A stretch of 64,000 nucleotides of DNA from Corvus cornix cornix (taxonomy: Eukaryota > Chordata > Aves > Passeriformes > Corvidae), in NCBI RefSeq assembly GCF_000738735.6, contig NC_046343.1, forward strand, positions 5,662,531 through 5,726,530. The letters are read 5' to 3'. Of this stretch, positions 25,735 through 38,215 are shown piece by piece; position 1 is the stretch's first letter, and each line of letters starts with the position of its first letter. The notes beneath the pieces are model-generated. The model made no database searches. It had not been told where the DNA came from and saw only the letters and a program-made list of their open reading frames with translations. The position numbers and the translations under genes were made by a program.

Positions 25735-28700
25735 TCACGGGTGCATGTTGTTGATAATGGCCAAAATGCTCATTTTCTCTTGGGCTGAGTCCACATCTTC
25801 ATTTTGTTTCTGAGCCACTCCTGTGCCAAGGCCATACAGTCGTCCACAATACTTTGCATCATCAATTGTATCCTCAAAAAATAACTGCAGATTTAAAAAA
25901 AAAGAAGAGAAACAGGTATTGTTTAATTGTGCCTCTAAATCAGAAAACATCCAGTGTTAATTAACAGCTCATTTAAATCAGCCACCTCCAAGATGGAGTG
26001 TGTAAATTAAAGTAAGCACATGAAAGGTAAGTAAACAGAACAAGTCTGTGCCAGTATCAGCAATTCCTATTCCTGACAGTTTGAAGTGTAACGGCCACAA
26101 GGCTCAAAAATCCCAAACCAAAACAAACACCACATTGTACATGTTGACATTTATGGATAGGAAGTGGAGAAGGAGGAACACTGCAGTACCTCTTTCATTC
26201 TGAAGAACGCCATTCCTGTGAGAAGAGAGTCTGATCCTGCCTGGTGCTGTCGTCCAATTCGCTGCAAATCCAGCTGATCTGCCACTTCCTGAAGGCCACC
26301 CTGCAAAGAGAACAGAAGAGATTTTATTTTGGCAGATCCATCTCTTGCCAAAATTGCCACGTTTCTCCAAAACATGAGGGCAAACAGGCTGTGATGAACC
26401 AGTGCAGATCCCAGCAGTACACATACTCCAGCTGTGAGCAAAACACAGTGGGAAATGGTGTTCAAGAGTCCATAAATAACTCTTTGGAAATTTAGGTGCC
26501 TTCCTTTCCTGTTGCAGATACTTGAGATAACTGTGGGTACATTCATAGGTTACACATGCTGGGCCTTTCCCTCCCTTTACTCAAGGCTGTGATTCAGTAG
26601 ATAAATTACCTTCAACCCTCTTACCAGTTAATCAAGTCAGAGTATTTCATGTAAAAGAAATAGCCTTGCATAGGAAGCATAAATACGCTGAATTATAATT
26701 AGCCTCTGATACACAAACCAGAAGGCTGTGGCAATGTCCCCTTTATAATAAACACTTGGTAAGTCTGAAACTGGGGAGGGCAGCATCCATTAGACACAAA
26801 CTGTGTCTCAGGTGCTTCTGTGTCAGTACTGGCTTTTATACAAATTCCAGTTCTAAGACAACATCTGCAGGAGTTCTGCCACTTGTATTCCTGTACATTT
26901 ACAGTGTTGATGCCCATCACCTGCATGCTGGGGAGATACCTTAAGGTTTTTGCAGCTCTTCATTAAGTACTTCACATCATAGATAGATGGGAAGAAAAGA
27001 TTTAAGATATGGAAAAATTCATGTTCCTCTTCTGGTAACCTGGAATCTGTCAACAACTTCACCATGTAGCCAAAGTCATAACCACTGAAAACAAAACCAT
27101 AGAGAAACCAGGTAAGCAGGCAGCACCTATAACCCAATCAGTCCTGTATCTCCTTTTCCAATATCATTTTACTTGCTGTGCCTTTCAAGCCTTAACATTT
27201 TCTGACAATCATAAAATTCTAGATCCCAGCCAGAACACATCCTGATTTTCTATGTCAATGTAGGATTTTGGGATGCTCCCCAAGTGCCTTCACTGGCCTT
27301 TTGTGGAACAGCTAAGCCATTGGGAAGGATACACGTTTCTTCCCAACTCTGTACATTTCTGCAGCTAAGGGCAATACAGAAAAGCAGGAAACCCTGCAAG
27401 TATCTGTTGAGGGAGAAGGAGGTGGTGCCAAGTCCTTTCATTTGTGATAGTATCAAGGACCAGAGGCTTCCTAATCAAGTTGGTTGAAATGCTACAAGAA
27501 AGATGTCTTAACCACACAGATGGAAGTTCAGAGCACCACCAACACTGGAAGGAAAAAGAAACAAAATCCTTACTTTACAATGCATTTACTAAGTGTAGAA
27601 ATCACATTTCAACTTGTTAGTAGCTTCTTCAAGAGAGGGAGACTGTAACAGCAAAAGGATTCGCAAGCAGTCAGAAAGTCAGACTATGAAGTGTCCTTAC
27701 TTCTTAAACTTGGCCTTTGTATCTTGGTGTTTATTTTAAGAACTACAGGACTGCTAATTTTTCTCCTTAAAATCTGTCAATTTCCATGGAAAATGCAGAG
27801 AATTAAGAAGAGATTTAACAGGGTCAGTGACCATCCTGGACCCACCTGTGGAAGGACAGCCATTTCACACTGTCACTGAGAACAACCCCAGATGTCATCA
27901 GCAACTCAGCAAAATGCAGGGTATCGATCCCTTCTTCTTCATGCTTCTGGAACTGCAGCCCAGAGCTGGCAAGGAGGTCTATGGAATCCTGAGAGTACAT
28001 GTCTTCCCTGAAGGGAAAAAAAGCAGGTTTGCACTCAGGGTGCTGCCAAGACAAGCTCATTTTAGAAAAATTCTCCCCACACTGTATGTCAAGAATTGGA
28101 CTAACCAGTAGGATACCTGTGGGTTCCACTCTGTCTCTCTAGAATTCAAACTGACTCAGTTTTAATACCACTACAGCAGCCTCCTACATCCGTAACAAGC
28201 TGTGATCACAACTAGTTAACAATTCCATTGCTAGTGCAAATTCCAAAGATTCCACCTCCATAGGACTGAAACTGAGAGTTTTGAACAATGTCGCTTCTGC
28301 AAGGCGAAGGGAAGCACCACAGATGAGGGCCCAGAGAAAAGGGGAGTTTTCCCAAACGGGAAGATGTGCAACTCTGAAGCACTGACCATCATTCCTGTCT
28401 ACATTTTTCCATTTCACTCCACAGCAGGTACCACCTCATCAGCACCTCCACTTCCATCTCTGGGAGTAAACAGAATTGCATCATCCTTGACTAAGGAAGG
28501 AGGACAAGAATGATGCGCTCGGTGGAGAGCTGAGCAGGAACCTGACTTCTTTACTGGTTTGTGTCATTTGAGGGGGAGGAAACACACAGAGCAAAGTTCT
28601 ATCAATATGATAACTCATTTAATGAAATGATTACACAGCAAAAACCACCTCACTCTGATTTCTATACTTTTAAGAAGCTCACAAATTTGTGGAGTAAATA

Positions 28701-30951
28701 GTGAAATTTTTGGGTTCAAGAACTGGATGATCTGCACATAGTAGCTACAAATTTTTGTAATGCTTTCCAATGAGAGTTTCATAAAAATAGATTGATTTCC
28801 TCTACATGTGTGGTTTTGCCAGATAAACCCTTTCTTTATTTCCAGACAGCTCTAGTGGTAATTATGCTGAGTTTATCTTTATAATTACAGGGGAAGGGAT
28901 AATGAAACTTGGTTCAGCTGCAACCCAGAATATTACAGTATGGAGGAGACAAGAATGGCCACACTCCATTTAATGGTCACACTCATTCTCCTGAACAGAT
29001 GTGATGATTACACCAACTTAAGCATGCATCTGTAAAGAGGTCTTTTTCTTTTTGATGAGACCAGCACATCCATTTATTTTTAGCAGAAAGAGATGGAGTG
29101 TGCATATATATATATATATATATATGAAGTTTCAAACATTGTTCCAGAAAAAAAAGGCACATAAAATTATCAAGAGAAAGGGTAATAAGGATAGAATTTT
29201 AGCACGGCTTTGAACTCCAGGACCATTGTTAACTCCTGGCACTCCAAAATAGGTTCCCATATAATCTGTATTAGAATCTAAATTCTTATTACTCAGAACC
29301 AGCCAGCAATGAGGAGCACATGGACACTGGTATTCACCAAAGGAAAGCATCACTCCAGCAGAAGGGAACAGGAAATCATTCCCTAGCTCAAAGACTCACG
29401 TAAGGTTGAATTTGAAGTTGAACTGCCAGGTATTGATGCCAGAAGGATATTCCCCTTTCTCGTTTGTGAAAGTCAGGCCCAGCTGGATAATTTTCAGCAG
29501 GTCAACGTTACAGCGAAGGAGCTGGTACTGATAATCTATGGAGCTGCGGAATTCACCGATCGGCCTGACAACAACTCCGGGAAACTCCGTGTCCTAGGAG
29601 AGAAGGGAAAATTGATTTCACCGTGGATTCTATTAGGAGTCATTACTAGCACTCTGTTAGGAGGATAGTCCAGACAGTGAAAACCTTCACTGCTTCTGAG
29701 GAACAGTCAATGCCTACATTAACAAAAACTACTGCCAGTCAAAACACATGTTAATAACAGCAGCCATCTATTAGATGAAAAGCCTCCTACTTAGCCAGTG
29801 ATTGTCTGCTGTCTTTGCTGAAAACTAACCTGCCACGCTATTTTTACCCTCAGATTAGGTCACTTAATTTCTACTGACTATACACAAAATCTTTCACAAC
29901 GAACCCAGTGTTGTGCACCTGACACAATCTCTTCCTTGCCCAAGAGGTATTTCTGTCCACTCCTACTGCACAGCCACTAAAGCTGGTCCTAAGCACACTT
30001 TCAGTGAGATTATAAAGAAGCAAGAAGTTAATTTCCCATTGACAAATGTTAACAAAAAAATCATATTCACTTCCAAAGCTGAAATTGACACCAAAATCCT
30101 ACACACTCTGCAGAGGCATCTGTCTTTATGCCACACTTTTAATAAGGACTTTTCCTAGCTTGAGTTTCAGTGTTCCTAAGCAAAACTGACAGAACTTACA
30201 GTATCACAGCTAAAACCAGTTCTTTATCTAACACACTGGGTGCTGCCAAGCAGATACAGACTTGTAAGAGCAGGAGGAGATTCCTCCCACCTGGGGGAGA
30301 TTATGCTCTTCTTAAACAAAGCTTTCTGAACACTGTCTTATCTATAGCCAGAATACTTTTCTTCCCTAAGAATCAACATAAGCACTCATTAAAAGGGAGG
30401 CAGCCCAGCTGGCTGGCAGTCACTTGCAGGCCTTTTGACCTCCAGTCCCATGGCATCTTCCATAGCCAAATGGAGAAACATGTACACAGGACAAACACAC
30501 CAGTGGAAAAATAGGGATTTAAACCCAATTGTGACTTGTTTCATTTTCCTGTTGCACAAAGTAATACACAATGAATAGGTAAATATTAAATAAATTCATG
30601 TTTTTAAGTTGGTCTCCCACTTCCCCATCTTTCAATCAACCCATACTCAGCATTGTATGTTTGTATTAAATTCTGGAAAGCTACTGAACAGCTTTTTATT
30701 TTTTCACCTCTTCTAGTTCAGTTTGACTGGGGGTAGGGAGAAATACTTTCACCTTCTCACTCAATAATCACCTTTGTCTGCAACCCAAAAAAATCCCTTG
30801 ACTAAGGCAATTAGGTCAAGTATAAAACATTTACCATGGCAATGTAGCTGTAACTCAGAACAATCTCCCGAATTTTCCTCATTTCTTCCTCCAGGTTGTT
30901 GGCCCATACTTCACAGATAACCTGGCTGTTCTCTGCAAGGGCTGCTGGCAT
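25735..30951 (-). CDS. CNOT8: CCR4-NOT complex subunit 8 (CAF1b deadenylase), complete
   Basis: Coding exons in transcript order are 30951-30835, 29593-29400, 28007-27846, 27084-26940, 26300-26190 and 25884-25735, with consistent phases and GT/AG borders. The product is 292 aa, the same length as human CNOT8, and nearly identical to it. It is a DEDD-family 3'-5' exoribonuclease that shortens mRNA poly(A) tails in the CCR4-NOT complex. The four catalytic acids are present: D40 and E42 (MDTEFPG, at the exon 1/2 join), D161 (SGYDFGY) and D230 (QAGSDSLLTG). The C-terminus ends NNMHP where human has NNMQQ. EHEEEGID-type and C-terminal residues separate it from the paralogue CNOT7, and the neighbourhood supports CNOT8. 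The start codon lies in the second exon; a non-coding exon is inferred at about 32296-32350. Confidence 0.96.
29104..29125. repeat. (AT)11 microsatellite in CNOT8 intron
   Basis: Pure AT dinucleotide repeat in the intron between the second and third coding exons. Confidence 0.9.
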
Positions 30952-31037
30952 CTTGCAGGGACCAGAAGAAAGGCAGCTGATGCTGACCTCAAATGATAGC
31001 GTAGAATCACGAGCTGTGCAATCTTATCAGTGTGCTG
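30952..31037 (-). other. CNOT8: CNOT8 5'UTR part of the first coding exon
   Basis: Upstream of the ATG at 30951 the minus strand runs to a strong acceptor (polypyrimidine stretch then ACAGCAG). The exon starts at 31037, or at 31034 if the second AG of the NAGNAG pair is used. The donor of the non-coding exon is probably the GGGAG/GTACC site at 32296. Confidence 0.65.
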
Positions 31038-31354
31038 CTGTAAAGAGATAAATAAATAATGCTTTAAGTGAAGGAAGTGACATGTGAATAAATGCTCTGT
31101 AGGAGTCAGCCACACATCCACCTTCAAATAACCCATTTAAAGCTTACACCAAGTTCTTTCTTGATCACTTTCTGTAAACATGCTGAATGAAATCTAGAGC
31201 ATTTGTTCACAATATAAGAGCAGATGCACAGTTAACAGTCCAGTTATTTATGCAAAGAATCATTATCCCTATCTTCCTTTTCCTGGCATAAGCTTTGAAA
31301 CTTCGGGCACAAGATGCACAGGCAACGAATGCCCATCTTTAATCCTCAGCTACT

Positions 31355-31504
31355 GCTCCATCCCTGGAAGTGTTGAGGGCCAGGCTGGATGGAGCTCTGA
31401 GCAACCTGGTCTAGTGGAAGGTGTCCCTGCCCACAGCAGGGGGGGTGGAATAAGATGATCTTGAAGGCCTCCTTCAATCCAAACCACTCTCTGATTCTAT
31501 GATG
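31355..31504 (+). mobile_element. CR1 LINE 3' fragment in CNOT8 intron 1
   Basis: The plus strand shows the characteristic CR1 3' sequence: TCCCTGGAAGTGTTGAGGGC, CCAGGCTGGATGGAGCTCTG, GAGCAACCTGGTCTAG, and the terminal CTGATTCTATGATG. Only about 150 bp remain. It is antisense to CNOT8. Confidence 0.9.
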
Positions 31505-31599
31505 AAGACAATTGTTTAAACACAGTAACAGAACGCATTAGAGAGAACCCTCAGTGGCACGAGTTTCAATGTGTATGAATACCTAAAGGGCGGGTGCCA

Positions 31600-31900
31600 G
31601 GCTCATCTTGGTGATGCCAAACAATAGGACAAGAGATAATGGGCAGAAACTGATGCACAGAAAGTTTCAGGGGAAACCCTGAACACGAGGAAGAACATGA
31701 CCAAAAACCGTGCAGTGACCGGGAACGGACTGCCCAGAAAGGTTTAGGAGTCTGCCTCAATGAAGACATTCCAGAACTGTCTGGACACAATCTTGTGCTA
31801 TACGCTCCGGGATGACCCTGCTCGAGCAGGGAGGTTGGACCAGGTGACCCACTGTGGTCCCGTCTAACCTGCCCCATGCCGGGATTTTATGGTTCTCTGA
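31600..31900 (+). mobile_element. Older CR1 LINE 3' fragment in CNOT8 intron 1
   Basis: Diverged CR1 motifs in order on the plus strand: AGGACAAGAGATAATGGGCA, ACGAGGAAGAACATGA, GGACTGCCCAGAAAGG, CTGCTCGAGCAGGGAGG, TTGGACCAGGTGACC, and an AT-rich tail ATTTTATGGTTCT. It is more decayed than the neighbouring copy. Edges are approximate. Confidence 0.82.
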
Positions 31901-32295
31901 CGTAACTCGAGACACTCCGCACCGGGGTGTTTCAGCTGAAACCACCGGCAGTGTCCGAAGTGCTACAGCCCGGCTGAGCCCCCGGCTGGTGCCCACTTCC
32001 CGCAGTAACACCGGCGAACCGCCCCCAGGCGCCTGCAAGGGAGCTCCAGCCCAGCCCACGGCCGGGCCCTGCGCCACCAGTTACCCGGAGGGACCGAACG
32101 CACCGCCACAGCCCGGCGCGGCCCGGGGTCACCTCAGGGTCCCCTCACAGCCTGGGGGCGGCCGGACACGGTTCATCGCGGCCGGGAAGCGGAAAGGCCG
32201 CTGTCCCCGCCGCCGCCCCAGCCCCTCACTGCCTGCCCCGGTGGCTGTCCCGGTGCCTGCCCGCCCGCCCGCCCGCCCGTCCCAGTCCCCGGTAC

Positions 32296-32700
32296 CTCCC
32301 GGCAGCCTCGGCCGGGACGCGCCGCTCTCGCCCCGCGCAGCCGCGATGGCTCCGAGTCCCCCCCGCCGCGAGGGGCGGCGCTTCCGGGTCTCGCGCCGCT
32401 TTGGCTCTCGCGAGAGACAGCGAGAGACGGCGGAGCCGGCGGCGCGCGCGACGGGACGGGGGAGGGGGAGGGTCCGTTACTGCGCGTGGCCGTGGTGCCC
32501 GTACTGCGCATGTGTCCGGCTCCGGCTGACTCGTGATTCTCCTCCTCCCTCCCCCCCGCAGTGCCGCTAATGGGCTCGCCCGGGCCCCCTGCGCTGCAAA
32601 CGGCGGGCGAGTCCAAAGTCCGCGGGCGGGGGGTAGGGATGAGGGAGCTGGATGCCTCCGCTCCGTGAGGGAACCGGCGCCATAACGCCCACCGGGGCTG
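32296..32700. promoter_or_regulatory. CpG-island divergent promoter of CNOT8 and FAXDC2
   Basis: The region from about 31930 to 32900 is strongly GC- and CpG-rich. A candidate non-coding CNOT8 exon ends at a minus-strand donor at 32296. The perfect palindrome TCTCGCGAGA lies at 32406-32415, a known core element of CpG-island and bidirectional promoters. Related half-motifs (TCTCGCG at 32389 and GCGAGAGA at 32420) flank it. There is no TATA box. Start of FAXDC2 transcription here is inferred from the human arrangement; its first exon is not identified. Confidence 0.7.
32406..32415. promoter_or_regulatory. TCTCGCGAGA palindromic promoter element
   Basis: Exact 10-bp palindrome between CNOT8 and the presumed FAXDC2 start. 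The motif is known from housekeeping CpG-island promoters, where ZBTB33 (Kaiso) and related factors bind its methylated or unmethylated form. Confidence 0.8.
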
Positions 32701-35700
32701 GGCTAGGCTCCCAGCATGGGGAGCCCCCAGCAACCCGATCCCTTGGGACACGGGCGGCCCCGGGCCCTGGCTGAGCGTCCCCGAAAGAAGCAGAGGCCAC
32801 CCCTCCCTCACCAAGGGGAGGTGAGGGGGTCCCCGGGTCGGGGTTAGGCCCGAGCCCCCCCGGGCTCCCAGGCCACGGGCGCGCAGGGTGGGAGTGGGAT
32901 GAGGGTTTGTTTCCCAACGGGGATTTTCTAAAGCCCAGAGAGCAAACCATTGCTGTCCTAGCACGCGTTGCTCCTATGGTGTAGTGGGTATGAAGCTCAT
33001 TAATTGAGCAAGTTCTGCTTCTTCCTGCAGGAGCTTAGAAGTCATTTAAGTTCCTACTACACCTGCAGACTTTTAGTCTGGCTTCTCCTGTTCCAGGAAT
33101 GGAATTTAAATTACGTTAGCAACAGAAGGTTGTAGCTGGTAAAGCAGCTACTGCTTGTGGAACACGGCTGCCAACACTTGCTTTGCTGGCTGATGCTGAT
33201 GGCAGATAGGCAGTTCATTTGGAAGCTTGTCTACTAATTAAGCTTAGATAGTATTTCCTTTGTTTTAGACTGCCTTCCTTCTGGACAGGGTTGCATCTGT
33301 TGTAAAATACGTGTGTGCCTATATCTATATATGTTCTGGCACTGGGTTATCTGCCCACCATATGGGAGTCTTTCCTCTCCCTGAATCTCAGCTACTTGCC
33401 CAGCGTTTTGATCAAAGTATCTGGAAAACCAGATATTGGTATCTTTCACATGTCAGACATCGTTCAGTGTCTCAGGTTTAATGTTCATGCCTCAGCAGAA
33501 ATGTTACCTTTCGAAAAGAAGAGCGTTTTTCACGTGCTGCTCTGTCAAGTGACCTTGCTGCTGTCAGCATCTTAGTATGTCCCATTATTGAGCATTATTT
33601 TGATTCAGAGTTTATCTTCAGAGATGATGGAGAGTTACCGTTTTGCCTTAGCTCTGCAGTCTCTAGGGTTGCATTATTTATGCAGCATGCAGTATGCTAC
33701 ACTGCCAGAAAGTAATCACCTTTCTTCCTGTGGTCAGTTGAGTCTGGGATTCTCTACAAGGAAATCTATATTGTTAGCAGGTAAATTTATCAGGCTGGAT
33801 TACAGCACCCTGTAAATATAAGGTCAAGTTTTTATTTCCCGAAAGAGTTCAGAGTAATTTTTCTTACTCGTAAACCCAGTGCTTGAAGGGATGTTGAATC
33901 TAGGGAAAAAGGGAGGATGCATCTCTTCAGGCCATTGTAAATATCTGTGCCTTGGTACTGTAATAAAAATGTGTTGCAGGCAATAACCACCTGTGCTAAA
34001 TTACATTTGTAGTGTTTAAAAATTCGTGTGTGAAAAAAAAAAAGCTGTTCAAGGATGTTTGCAAGCACTGGTGGGAAGAGCTGGAGATGCATTTTCCTTG
34101 ATGAGATCAGAATTCGTTTTTTTCAAACACGACATGGCTAATAAAGATTCAGAATAGCTGGAAAAGGCACCCTGCTCCTTAAAAAGTCCCATCATTTCTG
34201 TATGTGGAAGTTACCAATTTTGCCTCCAACTCCAGCACTCCAAAGCAGGTCTTGAAGAGTCCTCACATCTACACATGAATGTAGAGCTGCATTATAAAGT
34301 GGAGTAAAGGCCTTTAGCTCAACACTTTCACACTGGGCAGCTTGAGCTGCATGTCCTGTTGTGCCTTTCCTTTAGAGTTTAGTCACACCACCACAGGAAA
34401 ACTTAACTTGTGGGAATCCTGAAACGTGAACTTTTGTTGTCCTCACCCTTCCATTGTTCCGTAAAAGTAACCACTGCAGTGCTAGGTCGTGGCACACATG
34501 CCCTGGCAGGTGGTGAGAAATCTGATTCAGAATGCAGGGAATTAGGCAATGGGTGATGTGTGCCAAGTTCAGATGCCTCTTCAGCCTTAGAGGAACTGTC
34601 AGTATGGGCTTGTACAACACTCTGAAAGATTCTTCATAGATTTTCCCCTGATGTTCCTTTTGAATAGTGAAACAACTAGTGGCTATTACAAAAACTGTGG
34701 GGAGTGAACAAAGTTATTTTATGAAGTGTCTGATCAAAAAGCTTTTTTGCTGAGAAGAAATCAGACTTTTTGCATGGCTCAGTAAAGATTGCACCAGCAT
34801 TGGAGTGTCTGTGGTGGAGACATCAGCAGAGGGCACAGAGCAGCCAGAAGCAGCTGTTAGATGAGTGATAACCTGTGCTAGGCACAAAACTGCAGCAGAA
34901 GACAAATGGCATTTACAACCCTATGACTAATGTGCTGAGCTGTCCCTATGGGTATGAATATTTCAGAGATTACCCATGTTGGAATTGAACCGTGGTTAAA
35001 AAGGAACACTGAGGTCCAAAATTCACTGTCTTACCACCTACTTTTGGCTGTTGGATGAACAGCCCTCCCCCTGCAAGCTTAAATCCAAAGATGAGCTGAG
35101 GACATTATCCTTATGGCACCCCTCTCTTGAGATGCTCATTTCCACTTCCTCCTCTGCACGTGAGTAAATAGTTTGAAGGAATCACATTCCTCCCTGTTGA
35201 GTCTGCTCTGTGTGATAAATACCAATTGGTAGCAACTGCTAAGAATGACAACTTCTGTCCCTACCAGGGAATAGTTGGAATTAGGTAAGAGAAAGTGTCG
35301 ATGGAAACAGTAACAGAGGGTTAAATCCTGTTCACTCTTGCAGAGCTCTCTGCAGTTGCAGCTCTCCTGGCATGAGGTGTTACTGAGAAGGAGCTTGTGT
35401 TACTTCACCTGTGAAGGGCAAACAAGGCTAACTGTGAGGCAGAGGTGATATTCCCTGTCTTTCCTCTTGTGGAAAAATAAATCTGGGGAGTTATGATAGT
35501 AACACCCTCAGTTCTCAGAGCTTAGTTCGTAATAGGGAACTATTTATGGGGTAAGTAACAGATTGGGGCCACATTTGCATAATAAAGACTAATGTTACTG
35601 TAAATTACATCTTGCTCTCTGCAATACTATAATTACACTCTTTATGGTCTGTAAACATTATGTTTAAAGACAGCTGAGCCCAAGCACATGCTAACCTGTA

Positions 35701-36386
35701 TGTATCTTCAGCTTACCCATGGAAGCAAAGTCTGTAACTGGTTGAGAGCACTGTGTAGCAACAGAGTTGGTGTAATTTTTAGACTTACTACAACAGCATG
35801 AAAGCTGGACTGCTGTTTTTTTGCCAAATTCCACAGTGACCCCTAATTGCTTTTAACAAATACACCTTTGACCCATTCAGTTGCACTGGCAGTAGCTATT
35901 TTGTGCTCCAGCCATGAGTTAGTGAATTATAAAAAATGCTTATCTTTAGGGGCATTGGTGGCTTTTCTGTTATCAGGTATAACGATGAAAAATTTACCTG
36001 CAGAGATTTATTCCACGTGCTTAACTGAGTAACAGTGTGCACATACCCACGGGGAACACTGCCAGCACTAACAGTGACATGGCACTGGCTTCACATGACT
36101 TGTCTGGGAGGGGACAGGCAGCACCGGCTTGGAAGCACACCCCCGTCACCCTTCCCTAAACCCTCATAAAGTTTCGAGAGCAGTAGTGAAAAGTGAGGAG
36201 TTGAGCTCTGGGCTCTGAATAGACACAAAGGACCTCTCCTAGGCTACCATCAGCAGGAGGTGAGCAAAGAACAGGCAGCCAGAGTTCAAGGGTATAGCAG
36301 CTTGAAAAGATATGATAGAAACTTTGAGGAAGTCATTTAAAGGCAATGTCATGTGTCTGTGTGAAGTCCTTTGTCAGCTTTTCTAG

Positions 36387-36498
36387 GAGCAGTGGTTGCC
36401 CTAAGATCCGTGCAGTGCTTGGTAGGACATCAAACACCACGTCTGGTCCTGTGTCTGTCCACATAGAGTGGCTGATATGCAGCTGTTCAGGTGACCAG
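36387..36498 (+). other. Candidate non-coding exon upstream of FAXDC2
   Basis: A 112-bp segment sits between a pyrimidine-rich acceptor (GTCAGCTTTTCTAG) and a consensus donor (CCAG/GTAAGT). It has no protein match and could be a 5'UTR exon of FAXDC2. Splice-site quality is the only evidence, and such pairs also arise by chance. Confidence 0.3.
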
Positions 36499-38084
36499 GT
36501 AAGTGGTCCTGTGTTTTTTGTTCACTATGTTCTGTACTTTCATGGATAGTCACAGCCTTTTTTCTCCCAGGAGCAGTTTTCCACTGTCTGTGCCCTATAA
36601 AGGTTGATTTCAGTGAAGTAAGATCTACAACAGAAGCTTCAGGCAGGAAGGCAAAAGGAATCCCAAGGAGCTGTCGTGGGCAGCCAGTCCATCACAGCAG
36701 ATGGAGCTGCTACTGAGCTGCACCTGCCATGCAGGTCTGTGGCTGGTGGCAGAAGGAGGTGGTGCAATGGGTACAGTACAGGGAAAGGGCACCCGTGCTG
36801 CCTCAGCTTGGGGCTGTCTGGGCACCAGAAATATAAGAGAACATCAGGCATGGGGCATAAATAATAATTCACATGTTATAAAAAATGTAAAAAATGCATC
36901 AGGGATTTTTTCAGATTATACTCAGATTATGTTGAGCATTTTGAAACATGACGTAGACAAGCTAGCTTTTTTTGGTACCTGAAGTGGAAAATTCAGTGAA
37001 AACAAGATCTGTGACTTAATGAACAGTTTTTGGGCAAATGAAGTTATACATGGAAATAATAATATAAGAAAATGCATTATAATCCTTGTTTGACTAGTGT
37101 ATGTTCCCCCTTTAATGTCAAGAGACTGATTGGAAAAGCAATTATTTTACTTTATGGTTGAGAATTTGCTTTGGAGCAAATTTCAATTAACTAATTGGAA
37201 ATAACTGGAAAGGAACTTCTTTTTTTTTAAGCAGCACTAGTTCTAGCTGATATTTGGAAATAGCTACAGGCAGCTAAGAGCTTCAGTGGTTGATTCGGGG
37301 CTGTAAAACATGCCAACATGAGAGCAGTGCCAAGCAGCTGAATGGCTTTTTTGTTTGCTGAAACAGCCATGGTTACATGAATGGTTTTTTAATGTATTTG
37401 CTGTATTCTGAATCAGGAGAGACATTATGCAATAAAAAAAGAGTAGGTAATGAGATGTTGGGGAAAACCTACTCTATCCAAATTTATCTGGGTTTAATGT
37501 AAGTAATGTAAAATCTTATCCTGAAAAGTGGCTTAATAAAGGCAGTGTTCTGAAACAGAGGGTAAGCAGATGTGGAAGCTCTGTTTTGAACGGGAAATCT
37601 TTGCCCAAGCCAGCCTTCTGTCATAAATTGATTATTTAAAAAAGAGTACTAGAAATGTGATCGTGATTTTAACTCTTTCCTAAATGCACAGAATATGTGA
37701 CTCAATCAAGTAATAGCTCCTTCTCCTTCTAAAAACTCAAAGCAGAGTCACATTTTCTACAGTGCTCTGCTCTCTAGCTCTTCACATGCAAAGTTTCAGC
37801 AGGTTTGAGTCAGCACTGCTGGATACAGGAACCTCTGGAGCATCAGCCTTCCAGCTCAGTGAGTTTCCCCTTTTACACCTGCCTCACCTAGATCTAATGT
37901 TGTCTGCTACAAAGTCATCAGAGCAGAATTGGGGTCTCCTCTCCTAATCTCTTTAACCACGGAAAACTATGGCCAGCACTATTTACTCTACTATCTGAGC
38001 AGAATAATTGGATATTGCTCTTTTCAGCTCCCTGCTGAGTGGTTGTAAAGATAGGGATGTGCACAGGGAAAATAATAGGAGTTA

Positions 38085-38215
38085 TAACCAAAAAAATTCC
38101 AAGTGGAAAAAAATTACAGTGAAGGTTGTCAAATACTGGAACAGATTTCCCAGAGAAGCTGTGAAGTCTCCCTCTGTGCAGACAGTCAACTGTTCAAGGC
38201 TCTGAACAACCTGTT
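38085..38215 (+). mobile_element. Decayed CR1 LINE fragment
   Basis: The plus strand contains TACTGGAACAGATTTCCCAG, AGAAGCTGTGAAGTCTCCCT, TTCAAGGCTCTGAACAACCT, all diverged forms of the CR1 3' region. The terminal repeat is not recognisable. Edges are approximate. Confidence 0.75.

Noticed and set aside
32173..32964. 263-codon minus-strand open frame in the CNOT8/FAXDC2 CpG island
   Set aside because: Pro/Gly/Ala/Arg-rich translation typical of GC-rich DNA with few stops; no recognisable domain, and it spans the promoter.
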